From Comamonas flocculans (GTDB lineage: Bacteria > Pseudomonadota > Gammaproteobacteria > Burkholderiales > Burkholderiaceae_C), in contig NZ_CP042344.1 in assembly GCF_007954405.1 (NCBI RefSeq), forward strand, positions 3,038,001 to 3,102,000: a stretch of 64,000 bases of DNA, read 5' to 3'. This document shows positions 8,208-24,130 of this stretch, in pieces. The notes below the pieces were generated by a model. The model was not told the DNA's origin, did no database searches, and saw nothing but the letters and a program-made list of their open reading frames with translations. Position 1 is the stretch's first letter. Every line of letters begins with the position of its first letter. Both the position numbers and the translations under genes were made by a program.

Positions 8208-11200
8208 GTGCATCCAAGCCGCCCTTCACAGCATTTCCCCTGGCACTGGCTGCCCGTGGCGCTGGTGCTCGCCCTGGGGCTGCTGGGCAGCTACGGACTA
8301 TGGCGCTACCAGAGCACCCTGACCAAGGAACTGGTGCGCGAGCGCTTCGAGGCCAAGGTGGCCAACGTCACCGCGGCGCTGCAGCAGCAGGTGGAGCTGC
8401 AGGTGGATCTGCTGTCGGGCCTGCGCAACCTGATGAGCGTGGAGCCGCACCTGAGCCGGCGCGACTTCGAGTGGGCGCTGGGGCAGCTCGACGTCATGCG
8501 CACGCACCCGAGCGTGGAGCACATCGACTTCGTGCGCCAGGTGCCGGCGCAGGAGCGTGCGGGCTTTGAAGAACTGGCGCTGGGCCAGCCCCATCTGAGC
8601 GGGCGCCCGCCACTGGGCTTCAAGGTGCATCCGGCGCAGACCCTGCCCGAGTACTTCGTGGTGGACTTCACCTGGCCGGTGTCGGGCAACGAGGCCCGCC
8701 TGGGGCTGGAGCTGCACTCGCAACCGGTGGCGCTCGAAGCCTATTCGCGCGCCCGGCGCACAGGCCAGCTCGCGGCCTCGGCGCCCTTCATGCAGCACGG
8801 CGCGGTGGGAGTGACGCTGAATTTGCCGGTGTTCGACCACACCCAGGACCTGAGCATGGAGCAGGGCTTCATCGGCACCATAGGCCTGACCGTGAACGTG
8901 CCGCGGCTGCTCGAAATCCTGCGGCGGAACAGTGAAACCGATGGCTTGTCGCTGGAGCTGTCCGACCGGGGGCTGGTCGCGGCGTCGCAGCCGTCCGAGC
9001 CGCGCTCCATGGCCGCCATCACGCAGACGCCCTGGGACGCGGCCAGCGGCCGCGAGATCGATCTGCCCGTGGGCGGGCGGCGCTGGCAGCTGCGCTTCAT
9101 GCCCGAGCCGCAGCTGCTCTCGGAAGTGGAGCGCTACCGCCCCGCCACCGCTGCCGGCGCGGGCGTGCTCATCACCCTGTTGCTGGCCGCGCTGGTGGCG
9201 GTGCTGGCGCTGCGCCGCCTGCACGCGCTGCAGGATGCGGACGCGGCGCTGGCGCGCCAGCAGAGCTCGGAAAACCGCTTCCAGGCGGTGTTCAACCAGG
9301 CCTCGGTCGGCATCGTGCAGCTGCACCCCGAGACCGGCAAGGTGCTGCGTGCCAACCGGTATTTCTGCGACCTGCTGGGCTATTCGCAGGCGCAACTGCA
9401 GCAGATGCGCTTTTCCGACTACACCGTCGCCGACGACATGCAGCTGAGCTGGGACGCCTTCAGCCAGCTGGTGAACCAGCAGACCGAAGGCTCGCGACTG
9501 GAAAAGCGCTACCGGCGCAAGGACGGCGGGGTGGTGTGGGTGGACATCTCGGCCACGCTGATGAAGGCCGCCGGCGACGAGACCGCCTCGCACCTGGTGA
9601 TCGCCCAGGACATCAGCGCGCGCAAGCGCATGGAGCTGGAGCTCGCGCGCAGCGAGGAGCGCTACCGCGACATCTTCAACCACATGCCGGTGGGCGTGGC
9701 GCACGTGGACCAGGGCCAGATCCTCTACCTCAACGACAGGCACGTGCAGATCTGCGGCTATTCGATGAACGACGTGGCGGACATCGACGAGTGGTGGCGC
9801 TGCGTCGTGCCCGACGAGCAGGAGCGCGAGCGTGCGCGCGCCGCCTGGCAGGCCGCGCGCGACGCGGCCCAGTTCGAGGTGGATGGCACGATACGTCCGG
9901 TCAACTTCGTGCTCACCGCCAAGGGCGGCACGCGCCGCGAGGTGGAGCTCTCGGGCATGGCCGCGGACACGGGCCACATCGTGGTGCTGGTGGACGAGAG
10001 CCAGCGCAAGCGTGCCGAGCAGGAGATTGCCTATCTGGCGCGTACCGACGTGCTTACCGGCCTGGTGAATCGCCGGGTGCTGCTCGAACGCCTGCAGCAG
10101 GCGGTGGAGCGCGCCGAGCGCAGCGGCCAGTACGGCGCGGTGCTGATGCTGGGCATAGACCGCTTCAAGACCATCAACGAGACCTTCGGCCACGAGGTCG
10201 GCGACCGCCTGCTGGCGCTGGTGGCCCGGCGCCTGAGCGGGCGCGTGCCCGCGCAGGACACGGTGGCGCGCCATGGCGGGGACGTGTTCGTCGTCGTCCT
10301 CGGCGACCTGGCGGGCAGTGCGGAGGAAGCGGCGCTGGCGGTGCAGAACCTGGCCGACCGGCTGCTCGAAGCCGTGGCCGAGCCCTACAAGATAGGCCAG
10401 GGCCGGCCGCTGCAGGCCAGCTTGAGCGTGGGCGTGGCGCGCTTCGGGCGCGAGGCCGTGACCGCTGAAGAACTGCTCAAGCGCAGCGACATGGCGATGT
10501 ACGCGGCCAAGGCGGCGGGGCGCGGGCTGCTGCGCTTCTTCGACCCGGCGATGCAGGTGGCGGTGGCCGAGCGCGTGCAGCTGGAAAGCGACATGCGCAG
10601 CGGCATCGAGGCCGGGCAGTTCGAGCTCTACTACCAGCCCAAGGTGCAGCAGGGACGCATCATCGGCGCCGAGGCGCTGGTGCGCTGGAACCACCCCGAG
10701 CGCGGGCTGGTGTCGCCGCTGCAGTTCGTGCCGCTGGCCGAAGAGTCGGGCCTGATCCTGCCGCTGGGCGAATGGGTCATGAAGAGCGCCTGCGAGCAGC
10801 TGGCGCGCTGGAGCACGCACCCGGTGCTCGGGCACCTGAGCGTTTCCGTCAACGTCAGCGCGCTGCAGTTTCGCCAGCCCGAGTTCGCGCAGCAGGTGCT
10901 GGCCACGCTCGCGACCACCGGAGCGCCGACGCGGCTGCTGAAGTTCGAGCTGACCGAAAGCATGCTGATCGGCGACATCGAGGCCACCATCACCAAGATG
11001 GGGCAACTCAGGGGTTATGGCGTGCGCTTCTCGCTCGACGACTTCGGTACCGGCTATTCCTCGCTGTCCTACCTCAAGCGCCTGCCGCTGGACGAGATCA
11101 AGATCGACCAGAGCTTCGTGCGCCACGTGCTCACCGACCCCAACGAGGCGGCGATCGCCCGCACCATCATCGCGCTGGGCGCGAGCCTGGATCTGGAGGT

Positions 11201-11357
11201 GATCGCAGAAGGCGTGGAGACCGAAGAGCAGCGCGTGTTCCTGGAGCGCAACGGCTGCGACATGTGGCAGGGCTATCTGCTGAGCAAGCCGGTGTCGCTG
11301 GCGGCATTCGAGGCGCTGGTGCATGCCAGGACTCCGGCGCCGGGCGCCGAGCCTTGA
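8208..11357 (+). CDS. Membrane CHASE-PAS-PAS-GGDEF-EAL cyclic-di-GMP protein with degenerate GGDEF
   Basis: A 1049-residue sensor. It has a TM helix at about 13-32, an extracytoplasmic CHASE domain (about 70-290), a second TM at about 305-330, two PAS domains (about 350-480 and 480-605), a GGDEF domain (about 610-775) and an EAL domain (about 785-1045). The GGDEF signature reads GGDVF at residues 690-694, so the Glu needed for metal/GTP catalysis is missing. The EAL domain looks intact: EALVRW at 822-827, DDFGTGYSSLSYLK, KIDQSFV. The likely output is c-di-GMP hydrolysis, with the GGDEF domain regulatory. The start is GTG at 8208; the TM helix directly after it supports this choice. It is followed by an intergenic repeat and smc. 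Confidence 0.9.
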   Translation: MHPSRPSQHFPWHWLPVALVLALGLLGSYGLWRYQSTLTKELVRERFEAKVANVTAALQQQVELQVDLLSGLRNLMSVEPHLSRRDFEWALGQLDVMRTHPSVEHIDFVRQVPAQERAGFEELALGQPHLSGRPPLGFKVHPAQTLPEYFVVDFTWPVSGNEARLGLELHSQPVALEAYSRARRTGQLAASAPFMQHGAVGVTLNLPVFDHTQDLSMEQGFIGTIGLTVNVPRLLEILRRNSETDGLSLELSDRGLVAASQPSEPRSMAAITQTPWDAASGREIDLPVGGRRWQLRFMPEPQLLSEVERYRPATAAGAGVLITLLLAALVAVLALRRLHALQDADAALARQQSSENRFQAVFNQASVGIVQLHPETGKVLRANRYFCDLLGYSQAQLQQMRFSDYTVADDMQLSWDAFSQLVNQQTEGSRLEKRYRRKDGGVVWVDISATLMKAAGDETASHLVIAQDISARKRMELELARSEERYRDIFNHMPVGVAHVDQGQILYLNDRHVQICGYSMNDVADIDEWWRCVVPDEQERERARAAWQAARDAAQFEVDGTIRPVNFVLTAKGGTRREVELSGMAADTGHIVVLVDESQRKRAEQEIAYLARTDVLTGLVNRRVLLERLQQAVERAERSGQYGAVLMLGIDRFKTINETFGHEVGDRLLALVARRLSGRVPAQDTVARHGGDVFVVVLGDLAGSAEEAALAVQNLADRLLEAVAEPYKIGQGRPLQASLSVGVARFGREAVTAEELLKRSDMAMYAAKAAGRGLLRFFDPAMQVAVAERVQLESDMRSGIEAGQFELYYQPKVQQGRIIGAEALVRWNHPERGLVSPLQFVPLAEESGLILPLGEWVMKSACEQLARWSTHPVLGHLSVSVNVSALQFRQPEFAQQVLATLATTGAPTRLLKFELTESMLIGDIEATITKMGQLRGYGVRFSLDDFGTGYSSLSYLKRLPLDEIKIDQSFVRHVLTDPNEAAIARTIIALGASLDLEVIAEGVETEEQRVFLERNGCDMWQGYLLSKPVSLAAFEALVHARTPAPGAEP

Positions 11358-11404
11358 GCACGCGCAGGGCCAAGTCTGTCCGCGGCATGCGCGTCCAGGG
11401 ATCA

Positions 11405-11463
11405 AACTCCGTATTTGATAGCTTGCAGCGCAGGCGCGGCAAGGGCTAGGACCGTATTTTATT
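11405..11463 (+). repeat. Dispersed palindromic element, copy 3 (upstream of smc)
   Basis: TATTTGATAGCTTGCAGCGC, a degenerate centre, GGCAAGGGCTAGGACCGTATTTT. It lies in the 180-bp gap between the EAL gene and smc; the palindrome is weaker than in other copies. Confidence 0.65.
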
Positions 11464-11537
11464 GAAACATACAGGCGCGGCGCCCACGGTATGATTGCCG
11501 CCTTGCCTGCCCTCGTGCTCGCCCTGCACCGCCCGCC

Positions 11538-15050
<3,513 letters not shown>

Positions 15051-15061
15051 ACACCACCGCC

Positions 15062-18239
<3,178 letters not shown>

Positions 18240-18240
<1 letters not shown>

Positions 18241-19214
18241 TGGCGCTCGCGCGCCGCACTCCGCGCCTGGGCCTGGTGCTGGGCAGCGGCTCGGCGCGCG
18301 GCTGGGCGCACATCGGCGTGCTGCAGGTGCTGCAGGAAGAGGGCGTGCGCCCGGACGTGGTCTGCGGCGCCTCGATCGGCGCGCTGGTGGGTGCGGCCTA
18401 TGCGGCCGGCGAGCTGGAGCGCTTTGCCGACTGGGTGCAGAGCCTGGGCATGCGCGAGGTCTTCGGCTTCATGGACTTTCGCCTCTCGGGCGGCATGCTC
18501 AAGGGCGAGAGGCTGATCGATTTCTGGCGCAGCCACTTTGCCGACTTCAACATCGAAGACTCGCCCATGCGTTTCGGCGCGGTGGCCACCGATCTGCATT
18601 CGGGCGCCGAGGTCTGGCTGCGCGAAGGCTCGATCGCCGACGCGGTGCGCGCCTCGATCGCGCTGCCCGGGCTGTTCACGCCGGTGCAGCGCAGCGACGG
18701 GCGGCTGCTGGTGGACGGCGGCATCGTCAACCCCGTGCCCACCTCGCTGGCGCGCGCCATGGGCGCGGACATCGTGATCGCGGTGGACCTGAATGCCGAC
18801 ATCCTGCACCGGCACATGCAGCCGCTGGCCGTGATGGCGCCTGCGCCCGAGGCTGAAGCCCAAGCCACGCAGCCCGAGCCCGGGCCGGCCGAGCCCGAAG
18901 TCCCGGTGCCGGCCGAAATGGCGCCACCCCACTGGCGCGAGCGTCTGCGCGCCTGGCTGCCCGCATGGCACGCCAGCGGTGCGCCGGCGCGGGCCAAGCC
19001 ACCGTCGGTGCTGGACGTGGTCATGACCAGCGTGAGCATCATGCAGATGCGCATCACCCGCAGCCGCATGGCGGGCGATCCGCCCGAGGTGGTCATCGCA
19101 CCCAGCCTTGCGCACCTGGGACTGCTTGATTTTCACCGCGCCGCCGAGGCGATCGAGGAGGGCCGGCGCGCCGCGCACGCGGGCCTGCCGCAACTGCGCC
19201 GCTTCATGCAGTGA
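18240..19214 (+). CDS. Patatin-like phospholipase (RssA/YchK-like)
   Basis: A 324-residue serine hydrolase of the patatin family. The oxyanion-hole motif GSGSARG is at 15-21, the nucleophile Ser45 in GASIG (43-47) and the catalytic Asp159 in DGG. Together they give the Ser-Asp dyad of patatins. A low-complexity Pro/Glu/Ala-rich segment (about 200-240) interrupts the C-terminal half. No signal peptide is seen, so it is probably cytosolic or membrane-associated, acting on lipid acyl esters. The ATG overlaps the ligA stop by one base, so it belongs to the smc-zipA-ligA transcript. Confidence 0.88.
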
Positions 19215-19281
19215 GGCCGGCCTTTGCCCGCATTTGCAACAGGGCCACGGCTGGTGCCGGGCGGGGCGCCGGCCTACACTG

Positions 19282-19304
19282 AAGTGTCATTTCAAATGCA
19301 CCTT
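19282..19304. promoter_or_regulatory. NsrR-like palindrome upstream of the DUF2249 gene
   Basis: AAGTGTCATTT and AAATGCACCTT are separated by one base (C19293). The right half inverted reads AAGGTGCATTT, matching the left half at 8 of 11 positions. The arms follow the AAG-TGCATTT / AAATGCA-CTT pattern of NsrR (nitric-oxide-sensing repressor) sites. It ends 7 bp before the start codon, so it must overlap the transcript start or the ribosome site. Confidence 0.55.
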
Positions 19305-19311
19305 CAATTCC

Positions 19312-19560
19312 ATGCACGACCACACCAGCGCTGAAGCGATCTACCCCTTTGATGCCCGCGGCATTGCGCGGCGCTTTCGCCATTCGGCCATCTTCGGCGC
19401 GCTCGATGCGCTGCACCCGGGCGAGACCATGCGCTTCATGAACGACCACGACCCGCTGCCGCTGCTGAGCCAGATCGAGATGCGCTACGGCGAGGGCGTG
19501 GCCATCGAATACCGCCAGCGCGAGCCCGGCGAGATCGTGATCGATTTCCTGCGCCAGTAG
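19312..19560 (+). CDS. DUF2249 domain protein, candidate nitric-oxide-responsive
   Basis: An 82-residue protein covering one DUF2249 domain: FDARGIARRFRHSAIFGALDALHPGE, then RFMNDHDPLPLL and a C-terminal IVIDFLRQ. The NDHDP motif is characteristic. The molecular function of DUF2249 is unknown. In many denitrifying proteobacteria the family accompanies NO-detoxification and hemerythrin-like proteins under NsrR or FNR-type control, which agrees with the NsrR-like palindrome just upstream. The start at 19312 matches the domain boundary; a longer frame from 19108 is not domain-like. No clear Shine-Dalgarno is seen. No NO reductase genes are near. Confidence 0.8.
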   Translation: MHDHTSAEAIYPFDARGIARRFRHSAIFGALDALHPGETMRFMNDHDPLPLLSQIEMRYGEGVAIEYRQREPGEIVIDFLRQ

Positions 19561-19881
19561 TCGCCGCTGCGGCGCCGACGGCAGCCGCACAGGGAAAGGG
19601 CGCCCTCCCGGCAGCGGGCGGCGCCCTTGGCATTTTCCGGACTCTGGTGGCGCCGGCGCGAGCCGAGGCCGGCGCAAAACCCGGGGCCGGGCCTCTGCGC
19701 CCGGCCCCGGGTCTGCCAGCCACCTTCCCCACCAGGAACATGGCCACGGCGGCGGCTCTTCTCCCTCCCTCGCTCTTCTTGTATCGCTGCGGGTCCGAGC
19801 ATGCCAGCTGCAGCGCGGCGCCACCAGTGACCAAAGTCATGCATGGATGGGCGCTGTTCCGGGCCAGCGCCGCGCCGCGCC
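19561..19881. other. Intergenic region with two hairpins, no gene recognised
   Basis: This 321-bp gap separates convergent genes. AAGGGCGCC (19596-19604) pairs with GGCGCCCTT (19620-19628), a possible terminator for the DUF2249 transcript although followed only by ATTTT. A second, very stable hairpin is listed separately. The rest (19713-19881) carries short frames on both strands without recognisable proteins. Confidence 0.5.
19676..19712 (-). terminator. Strong hairpin downstream of the histidine kinase gene
   Basis: CCCGGGGCCGGGC (19680-19692) and GCCCGGCCCCGGG (19699-19711) form a perfect 13-bp stem, extended by an A-T pair, with a 6-nt loop. On the minus strand it is followed by TTTT, so it fits a terminator for the minus-strand kinase operon about 170 bp after its stop. 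Confidence 0.65.
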
Positions 19882-21660
19882 TCAGCCGCGGGTGTCCGCG
19901 ATGGCCTGCAGCAGCTGCTCGCTCCCCACCGGCTTGAACAGCACCGGCACGCCGGCACTGCGCACGTGGCGCAGGCGCTCGGGTGCGGTCTCGCCGGTGA
20001 CCAGCAGCAGCGCCAGGGGCGCGAATTCGCGCGCCAGCGCTTCGCCCGCCTGCAGGCCGTCGGCGTCGCCGGCGAGGCGAAAGTCGCAGATCAGCAGCGC
20101 GAAGGGCTTGCCCGCGGCCTGCGCCTGCATCAGCTGCGCACGCGCCTGCGCCTCGTCGGCCACGGCGTGGGCATCGACGTCGTAAGCCTGCAGCAGCTGC
20201 GTCATGGCGCTGCGCACGTCGGCCTCGTCGTCGAGCAGCAGCACGCGCCGGGGCAGCGGCCGCGTCCCGGCGGCTACGCTCCATGCGGTGGCGGGCGGCA
20301 GGGCGGGCCCCGCGCGGGTGCGAAGCGGCGTGGCACGCGGCAGCACCAGGCGAAAGCGGGTGCCCCTGCCCAGCGTGGAGCGCTGCTGCAGCGAATGCTC
20401 CAGCAGCCGCGCCAGCCTGGCGACGACGGACAGGCCTATGCCCAGGCCCAGCGCGCGGTCGCGCCCCGGGTTGCCCACCTGGTAGAACTCCTCGTAGACG
20501 CGGCCTTGCTGCTCGGGCGCGATGCCGATGCCGGTGTCGTAGACCTCGATCCAGACCTGCGTGGCCCGCCCGCGCGCCAGCACCAGCACGCCGCCCTCGC
20601 GGGTGTACTTGATGGCGTTGTCCAGCAGGTTGGACAGCAGGCGGCGCAGCAGCTGCGGGTCGCTGTCGGCCCACAGCTCGGTGGCGCGCAGGCGCAGCGT
20701 GATGTCCTTTTCGCTGGCGGCGTTGACGAAGCTCTGTCCCAGCGACTGGAAGATCTCCTGCAGGGCGATCGGCCGGCGCTTGGCCGCGACGACGCCGGCG
20801 TCCAGGCGTGAGACGTCCAGCATCGCGTCCAATGAATGGGTGAGTGTGCCAACGGCCTGCATCAGGCGCTCGGCGGTGGTCTCCTGCGCATGGCCGGCCA
20901 GCTGCTTTTGCAGCGCCGCGCCCAGCAGCGCGATGGCGTGCAGCGGCTGGCGCAGGTCGTGGCTGGCCGAGGCGAGAAACCGCGTTTTCTGTTGGCTGGC
21001 TTCCTCGGTGGCGCGCATCTGGCGTGCCAGTTGCGCGGCCAGCGCCTCTTTTTCGAAGCGGGCGTGCAGCGCCTGCACCAGCAGCTCGGATTGCGCGCGC
21101 GCAAAGCGCAGTATCGAGCCGAGGAAGATGGCGCAGCACACCGCCAGAAAAACGTGCATGGCGCTGGGGCGGATCAGCAGCGCCAGCATCAGGCAGACCA
21201 GCATGGGAATGAGGTAATGGCGTGCGGCCCGCGCGAGCGGCGACACCGCCGACACGCCGGCGGCGCACAGCCCCATCATGACCAGCATCATCAGCGCCGT
21301 CAGCGGCAGGCTGTCGGGCAGGAACAGCAGCGGGGCCAAGCCCCAGGTCAGGCTGTTCAGGCGCAGTTCGCGGCAATAGGTGTCGGCCCAGTGCTGCAGG
21401 CGCTGGTCGGCCTGCGGGTCCTTGAAGTAGGCCGTCAGCAGCGGCATGCGCGAGGTGTTGTACAGGTGCAGCAGCATCCAGGCCAGGATGGGCCAGGCGC
21501 GCATTTGCCAGTACATCGCGCTGCCGAAAGCCAGCGCCAGCAGGAAGTCGCCCAGCGTGGCGGTGCGGATGGTGGAATACAGCATGGCTACCTGCTCGCG
21601 CAGCACCTTTTCGGCGTAAGGCGATGGCGGCGCGGCGGGCGCGCTGGTGCTTGCGCTCAT
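19882..21660 (-). CDS. Membrane hybrid sensor histidine kinase with C-terminal receiver
   Basis: A 592-residue protein. The N-terminal region (about 30-190) has five to six hydrophobic helices. HisKA follows with His234 in SASHDLRQP, then HATPase_c (NLLDNAIKYT N-box; DTGIGIAPEQ G1; GLGIGLSVVARLA G2), then a receiver domain with phospho-acceptor Asp526 in LLICDFRLAGD. No separate periplasmic domain is present, so sensing probably occurs through the membrane helices. Its ATG overlaps the stop of the upstream LuxR-type regulator by 4 bp (ATGA), so the two are one two-component system. The signal is unknown. Confidence 0.9.
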   Translation of the reverse strand: MSASTSAPAAPPSPYAEKVLREQVAMLYSTIRTATLGDFLLALAFGSAMYWQMRAWPILAWMLLHLYNTSRMPLLTAYFKDPQADQRLQHWADTYCRELRLNSLTWGLAPLLFLPDSLPLTALMMLVMMGLCAAGVSAVSPLARAARHYLIPMLVCLMLALLIRPSAMHVFLAVCCAIFLGSILRFARAQSELLVQALHARFEKEALAAQLARQMRATEEASQQKTRFLASASHDLRQPLHAIALLGAALQKQLAGHAQETTAERLMQAVGTLTHSLDAMLDVSRLDAGVVAAKRRPIALQEIFQSLGQSFVNAASEKDITLRLRATELWADSDPQLLRRLLSNLLDNAIKYTREGGVLVLARGRATQVWIEVYDTGIGIAPEQQGRVYEEFYQVGNPGRDRALGLGIGLSVVARLARLLEHSLQQRSTLGRGTRFRLVLPRATPLRTRAGPALPPATAWSVAAGTRPLPRRVLLLDDEADVRSAMTQLLQAYDVDAHAVADEAQARAQLMQAQAAGKPFALLICDFRLAGDADGLQAGEALAREFAPLALLLVTGETAPERLRHVRSAGVPVLFKPVGSEQLLQAIADTRG

Positions 21661-22466
21661 GCGTGCAGCTTGATGATGAGCTGGGTGCGCGAACGCACGC
21701 CGAAAGTGAGCAGCAGCATGGAGACGTGGTTCTTGACGGTTCCCTCGGTCAGGTGGGCAATCTCGCTGATCTCGCGGTTGCTCTTGCCTTCGAGTACCCA
21801 TTGCAGAATTTGCAGCTGGCGCGTGGTGAGCTGGGCCAGCGCGTCGCGGCGTGCATGGGCACCGGCAAACGCGGTGCCGTGCACGTTGCCCGGGTGGGCA
21901 AGGTGCGGGCGCGGGCCGCCCGGGTGCGGCGCATCTGCATGCGCGCAGGCATGCACGAAGCCCAGCATGGCGCCGAGGTCGCCCGACTTCTCGAAGAAGG
22001 CCAGTGCGCCCAGCGTCAGCGCGTCCTGTGCCATCTGCGCGCTGGCGGTGCCCGAAAGCACGACGACGGGCGCCTGCGGACAGGCCTGGCGAAAGCGGAT
22101 GAGGCCGCTCAGGCCCTCGGTGTCGGGCAGGTTCAGGTCCAGCACCACCACGGCGATGCAGGCGCGCTGCTGCTCGTAGCATTGCAGCGCCTCGGCCAGC
22201 GTGGTGGCGCCAAGCACGTACAGCGGCGGTTCACCCGCTTCGCCGCTCCGGGCCGCCACCAGGGCGCGAAAGCCCAGGCGCACCAACTCGTGGTCGTCCA
22301 CCAGCAAAATGGCGCGCGCGGGCCGTGCCGCGCCGGACAGATCGGGGTTGTCGGAGGTGGGTGTGTCGGCGCAGCGGATCATGGCGGTGGCGGCAGGGCG
22401 GGGGCGGACGGCCGGGTGCCTGAATTGGCCCCGAAAAACGCCGGCTTGTCCAGTGCCTGAAGTCAT
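21657..22466 (-). CDS. NarL/LuxR-type response regulator
   Basis: Receiver domain (about residues 50-175; AILLVDDHELVRLGFRAL, phospho-acceptor Asp in VVVLDLNLPDTEG) plus a C-terminal LuxR helix-turn-helix (LTTRQLQILQWVLEGKSNREI, EGTVKNHVSMLL). The frame gives 269 residues from 22466. The start at 22382 (MIRCADTPTSD..), which removes 28 Pro/Arg-rich residues, is equally plausible. It is co-transcribed with the hybrid kinase gene that overlaps its 3' end, and probably is its partner. Targets are unknown. Confidence 0.88.
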   Translation of the reverse strand: MTSGTGQAGVFRGQFRHPAVRPRPAATAMIRCADTPTSDNPDLSGAARPARAILLVDDHELVRLGFRALVAARSGEAGEPPLYVLGATTLAEALQCYEQQRACIAVVVLDLNLPDTEGLSGLIRFRQACPQAPVVVLSGTASAQMAQDALTLGALAFFEKSGDLGAMLGFVHACAHADAPHPGGPRPHLAHPGNVHGTAFAGAHARRDALAQLTTRQLQILQWVLEGKSNREISEIAHLTEGTVKNHVSMLLLTFGVRSRTQLIIKLHA

Positions 22467-22505
22467 GGGCCGCGCCGCGCCGCAGCGGCCGGGCGCAGGC
22501 AGGCG

Positions 22506-22964
22506 CTACCAGCCCCAGGTCAGGCGCTTGGCCACCCAGCCGCGCTGGCCGTTGCTGCGTTGTACCTGGACCCAGCCGCCGCGCGTGGTCAGCGTGCGCA
22601 CGATCTCGTTGCCGGCAAGCGTCGCCAGGATGCGCTGGCCCGTGCCCGGGCCCGCGCGCAGCCGCGCCCTGGAGGCGGTGACGATGCGGTGCGGCGTGTG
22701 CTCGGTCAGCGGTGCGTACACCCAGCCCAGCGTGGCCTCGAAGTCCGCCACCTTGAGCCAGCGGCCCTTCTTTTGCTGCACGCGCAGCGGGTAGCCCTGG
22801 TCCAGTTCCCACTGCACCGGCGCGCGGGTACTGGGCTGGGCGCGCACGTTGACGGCGTTGCCCTTGATGCTGACGAACTCCGCCGCCTGCGCGGCCAGCG
22901 GCGTGGCGGCGCCGAGCATCAGCGCCAGGAAGAGGTGAAGCAGGACGGAAAGAAAGCGGTGCAC
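22506..22964 (-). CDS. Secreted protein with two bacterial SH3 (SH3b) domains
   Basis: A 152-residue protein from a GTG start at 22964 (VHRFLSVLLHLFLALMLGA), chosen because it opens directly onto a signal peptide cleaved near AAQAAEF and has a GGAG site about 10 nt upstream. The mature part holds two SH3b modules: about 32-90 (NAVNVRAQPS.. GRWLKVADFEATLGWV) and 95-152 (RARLRAGPGTGQ.. GGWVQVQRSNGQRGWVA). SH3b domains usually bind peptidoglycan peptides or act in envelope integrity. It lies downstream of proX on the same strand, separated by a G/C hairpin (22996-23013). Confidence 0.85.
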   Translation of the reverse strand: MHRFLSVLLHLFLALMLGAATPLAAQAAEFVSIKGNAVNVRAQPSTRAPVQWELDQGYPLRVQQKKGRWLKVADFEATLGWVYAPLTEHTPHRIVTASRARLRAGPGTGQRILATLAGNEIVRTLTTRGGWVQVQRSNGQRGWVAKRLTWGW

Positions 22965-23023
22965 GCGGCAAAACTCCAGTCGGGGGCGAAACACGGCCGG
23001 CCCACGGGCCGGCGGGGCAGGCA

Positions 23024-24034
23024 TCAGCGGGCGGCGGCGCGGGCCTGGGCGATCCAGCCGTCAAAGGTTTCCTGGTGCGCCTTGATCCACTGGTCGGTGT
23101 GGCGCTCGATGTCGGCGGCCTTGTTCTGGCCCTGGCTCATCAGGTAATTTTGCGCGTTGATGTCGGCAATCGGCAGCTGCATGATGGAAAACAGCTTGGC
23201 CGCGGCCGGATTGGCGTCGCACCAGGCCTTGTTGGCCACGATCTGCTGATTGTTCACTACGAAGCCGTAGTTCTTGCCGTTGGGCAGCTTGGTGTCGATG
23301 TCCTTCTGCTCACCGGGCAGCGAGGAAAACGGCACTTCCAGCCAGACCACGTCCTTGCCGGGCTTGAGCTCGTTGCTCACCCAGTAGGGCGTCCAGGTGT
23401 AGTAGAGGATGGGCTTGCCGGCCTTGTAGCGCGTGATGGTGTCGGCGATCAGCGCCGAATAGCTGCCCTGCTGGTGCGTGACGGTCTTGCGCAGGTCAAA
23501 CGCGGTGAGCTGGTGCTCGATCACCGCCTCGCAGCCCCAGCCGGGGTTGCAGCCGGTGAGGTCGGCCTTGCCGTCGCCGTCGCTGTCGAACAGCTTGGCG
23601 ATCGCCGGGTCCTTGAGCTGCGCGATGTTGGTGATCTTGTGCGCGTCGGCGGTCTTCTTGTCGATCAGATAGCCCTGGGCGGCGTTGGGCGAGAAGATGC
23701 CCTCGCGAAACAGCTTGGCGTCGCCGCCGGCGTTCTTGTAATAGTCGGCGTGCAGCGGGTTCCAGTGGTCGGCCAGGAAGGTGGCGTCGCCATTGCCGAT
23801 GGCGATGTGCGCGGTGGGGTATTCCACCTCCTTGATGGGCTGCACCTCGTAGCCGAGTTTTTCCAGCGCCTTCATCACCAGCAGGGTCTGGAAGGTTTCC
23901 TCGGCGATCGAGCTCTTGAGCGGCAAGACCTTGACGCCCTTGCCGGGCAGGTCGGCCGCGCTGGCGGCGATGGCGAAGGTGCTGGCCGCGGTGGCCAGCA
24001 CCAGCAGGCGGCGAAGAGGGGAGAGACGGGACAT
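23024..24034 (-). CDS. proX: Glycine betaine/proline-betaine substrate-binding protein
   Basis: A 336-residue periplasmic protein with a signal peptide ending at SAADLPGKG, the same mature start as E. coli ProX. Landmarks of the family follow: [37 protein letters not shown] (aromatic cage region), and CNPGWGCE with two Cys. It captures betaine-type compatible solutes for the ProVW transporter. The ATG follows AAGGAG. It is third gene of the minus-strand proV-proW-proX operon, separated from proW by 83 bp that contain a dispersed palindromic element. Confidence 0.95.
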   Translation of the reverse strand: MSRLSPLRRLLVLATAASTFAIAASAADLPGKGVKVLPLKSSIAEETFQTLLVMKALEKLGYEVQPIKEVEYPTAHIAIGNGDATFLADHWNPLHADYYKNAGGDAKLFREGIFSPNAAQGYLIDKKTADAHKITNIAQLKDPAIAKLFDSDGDGKADLTGCNPGWGCEAVIEHQLTAFDLRKTVTHQQGSYSALIADTITRYKAGKPILYYTWTPYWVSNELKPGKDVVWLEVPFSSLPGEQKDIDTKLPNGKNYGFVVNNQQIVANKAWCDANPAAAKLFSIMQLPIADINAQNYLMSQGQNKAADIERHTDQWIKAHQETFDGWIAQARAAAR

Positions 24035-24077
24035 GGGATGCTCCTTCTTGGGTGAAAAGTGGAAATGAAAATATGAA

Positions 24078-24130
24078 TGAAACAGGGCTCAAACGCTTGC
24101 TGGGCAAGCGCTGACAGCTATGTTTTTGAA
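24078..24130 (-). repeat. Dispersed palindromic element, copy 5 (proW-proX junction)
   Basis: Reverse orientation: CAGGGCTCAAACGCTTGCTGGGCAAGCGCTGACAGCTATGTTTTT. A clean hairpin CGCTTGC-TGG-GCAAGCG sits at the centre. The proW stop codon (TAG, 24118-24120) lies inside the AGCTATG part, so the element supplies the end of proW. Confidence 0.8.

Noticed and set aside
19485..19958. Minus-strand ORF of 157 codons between the kinase and DUF2249 genes
   Set aside because: Runs through two hairpins and antisense to DUF2249; low-complexity Arg/Gly content.
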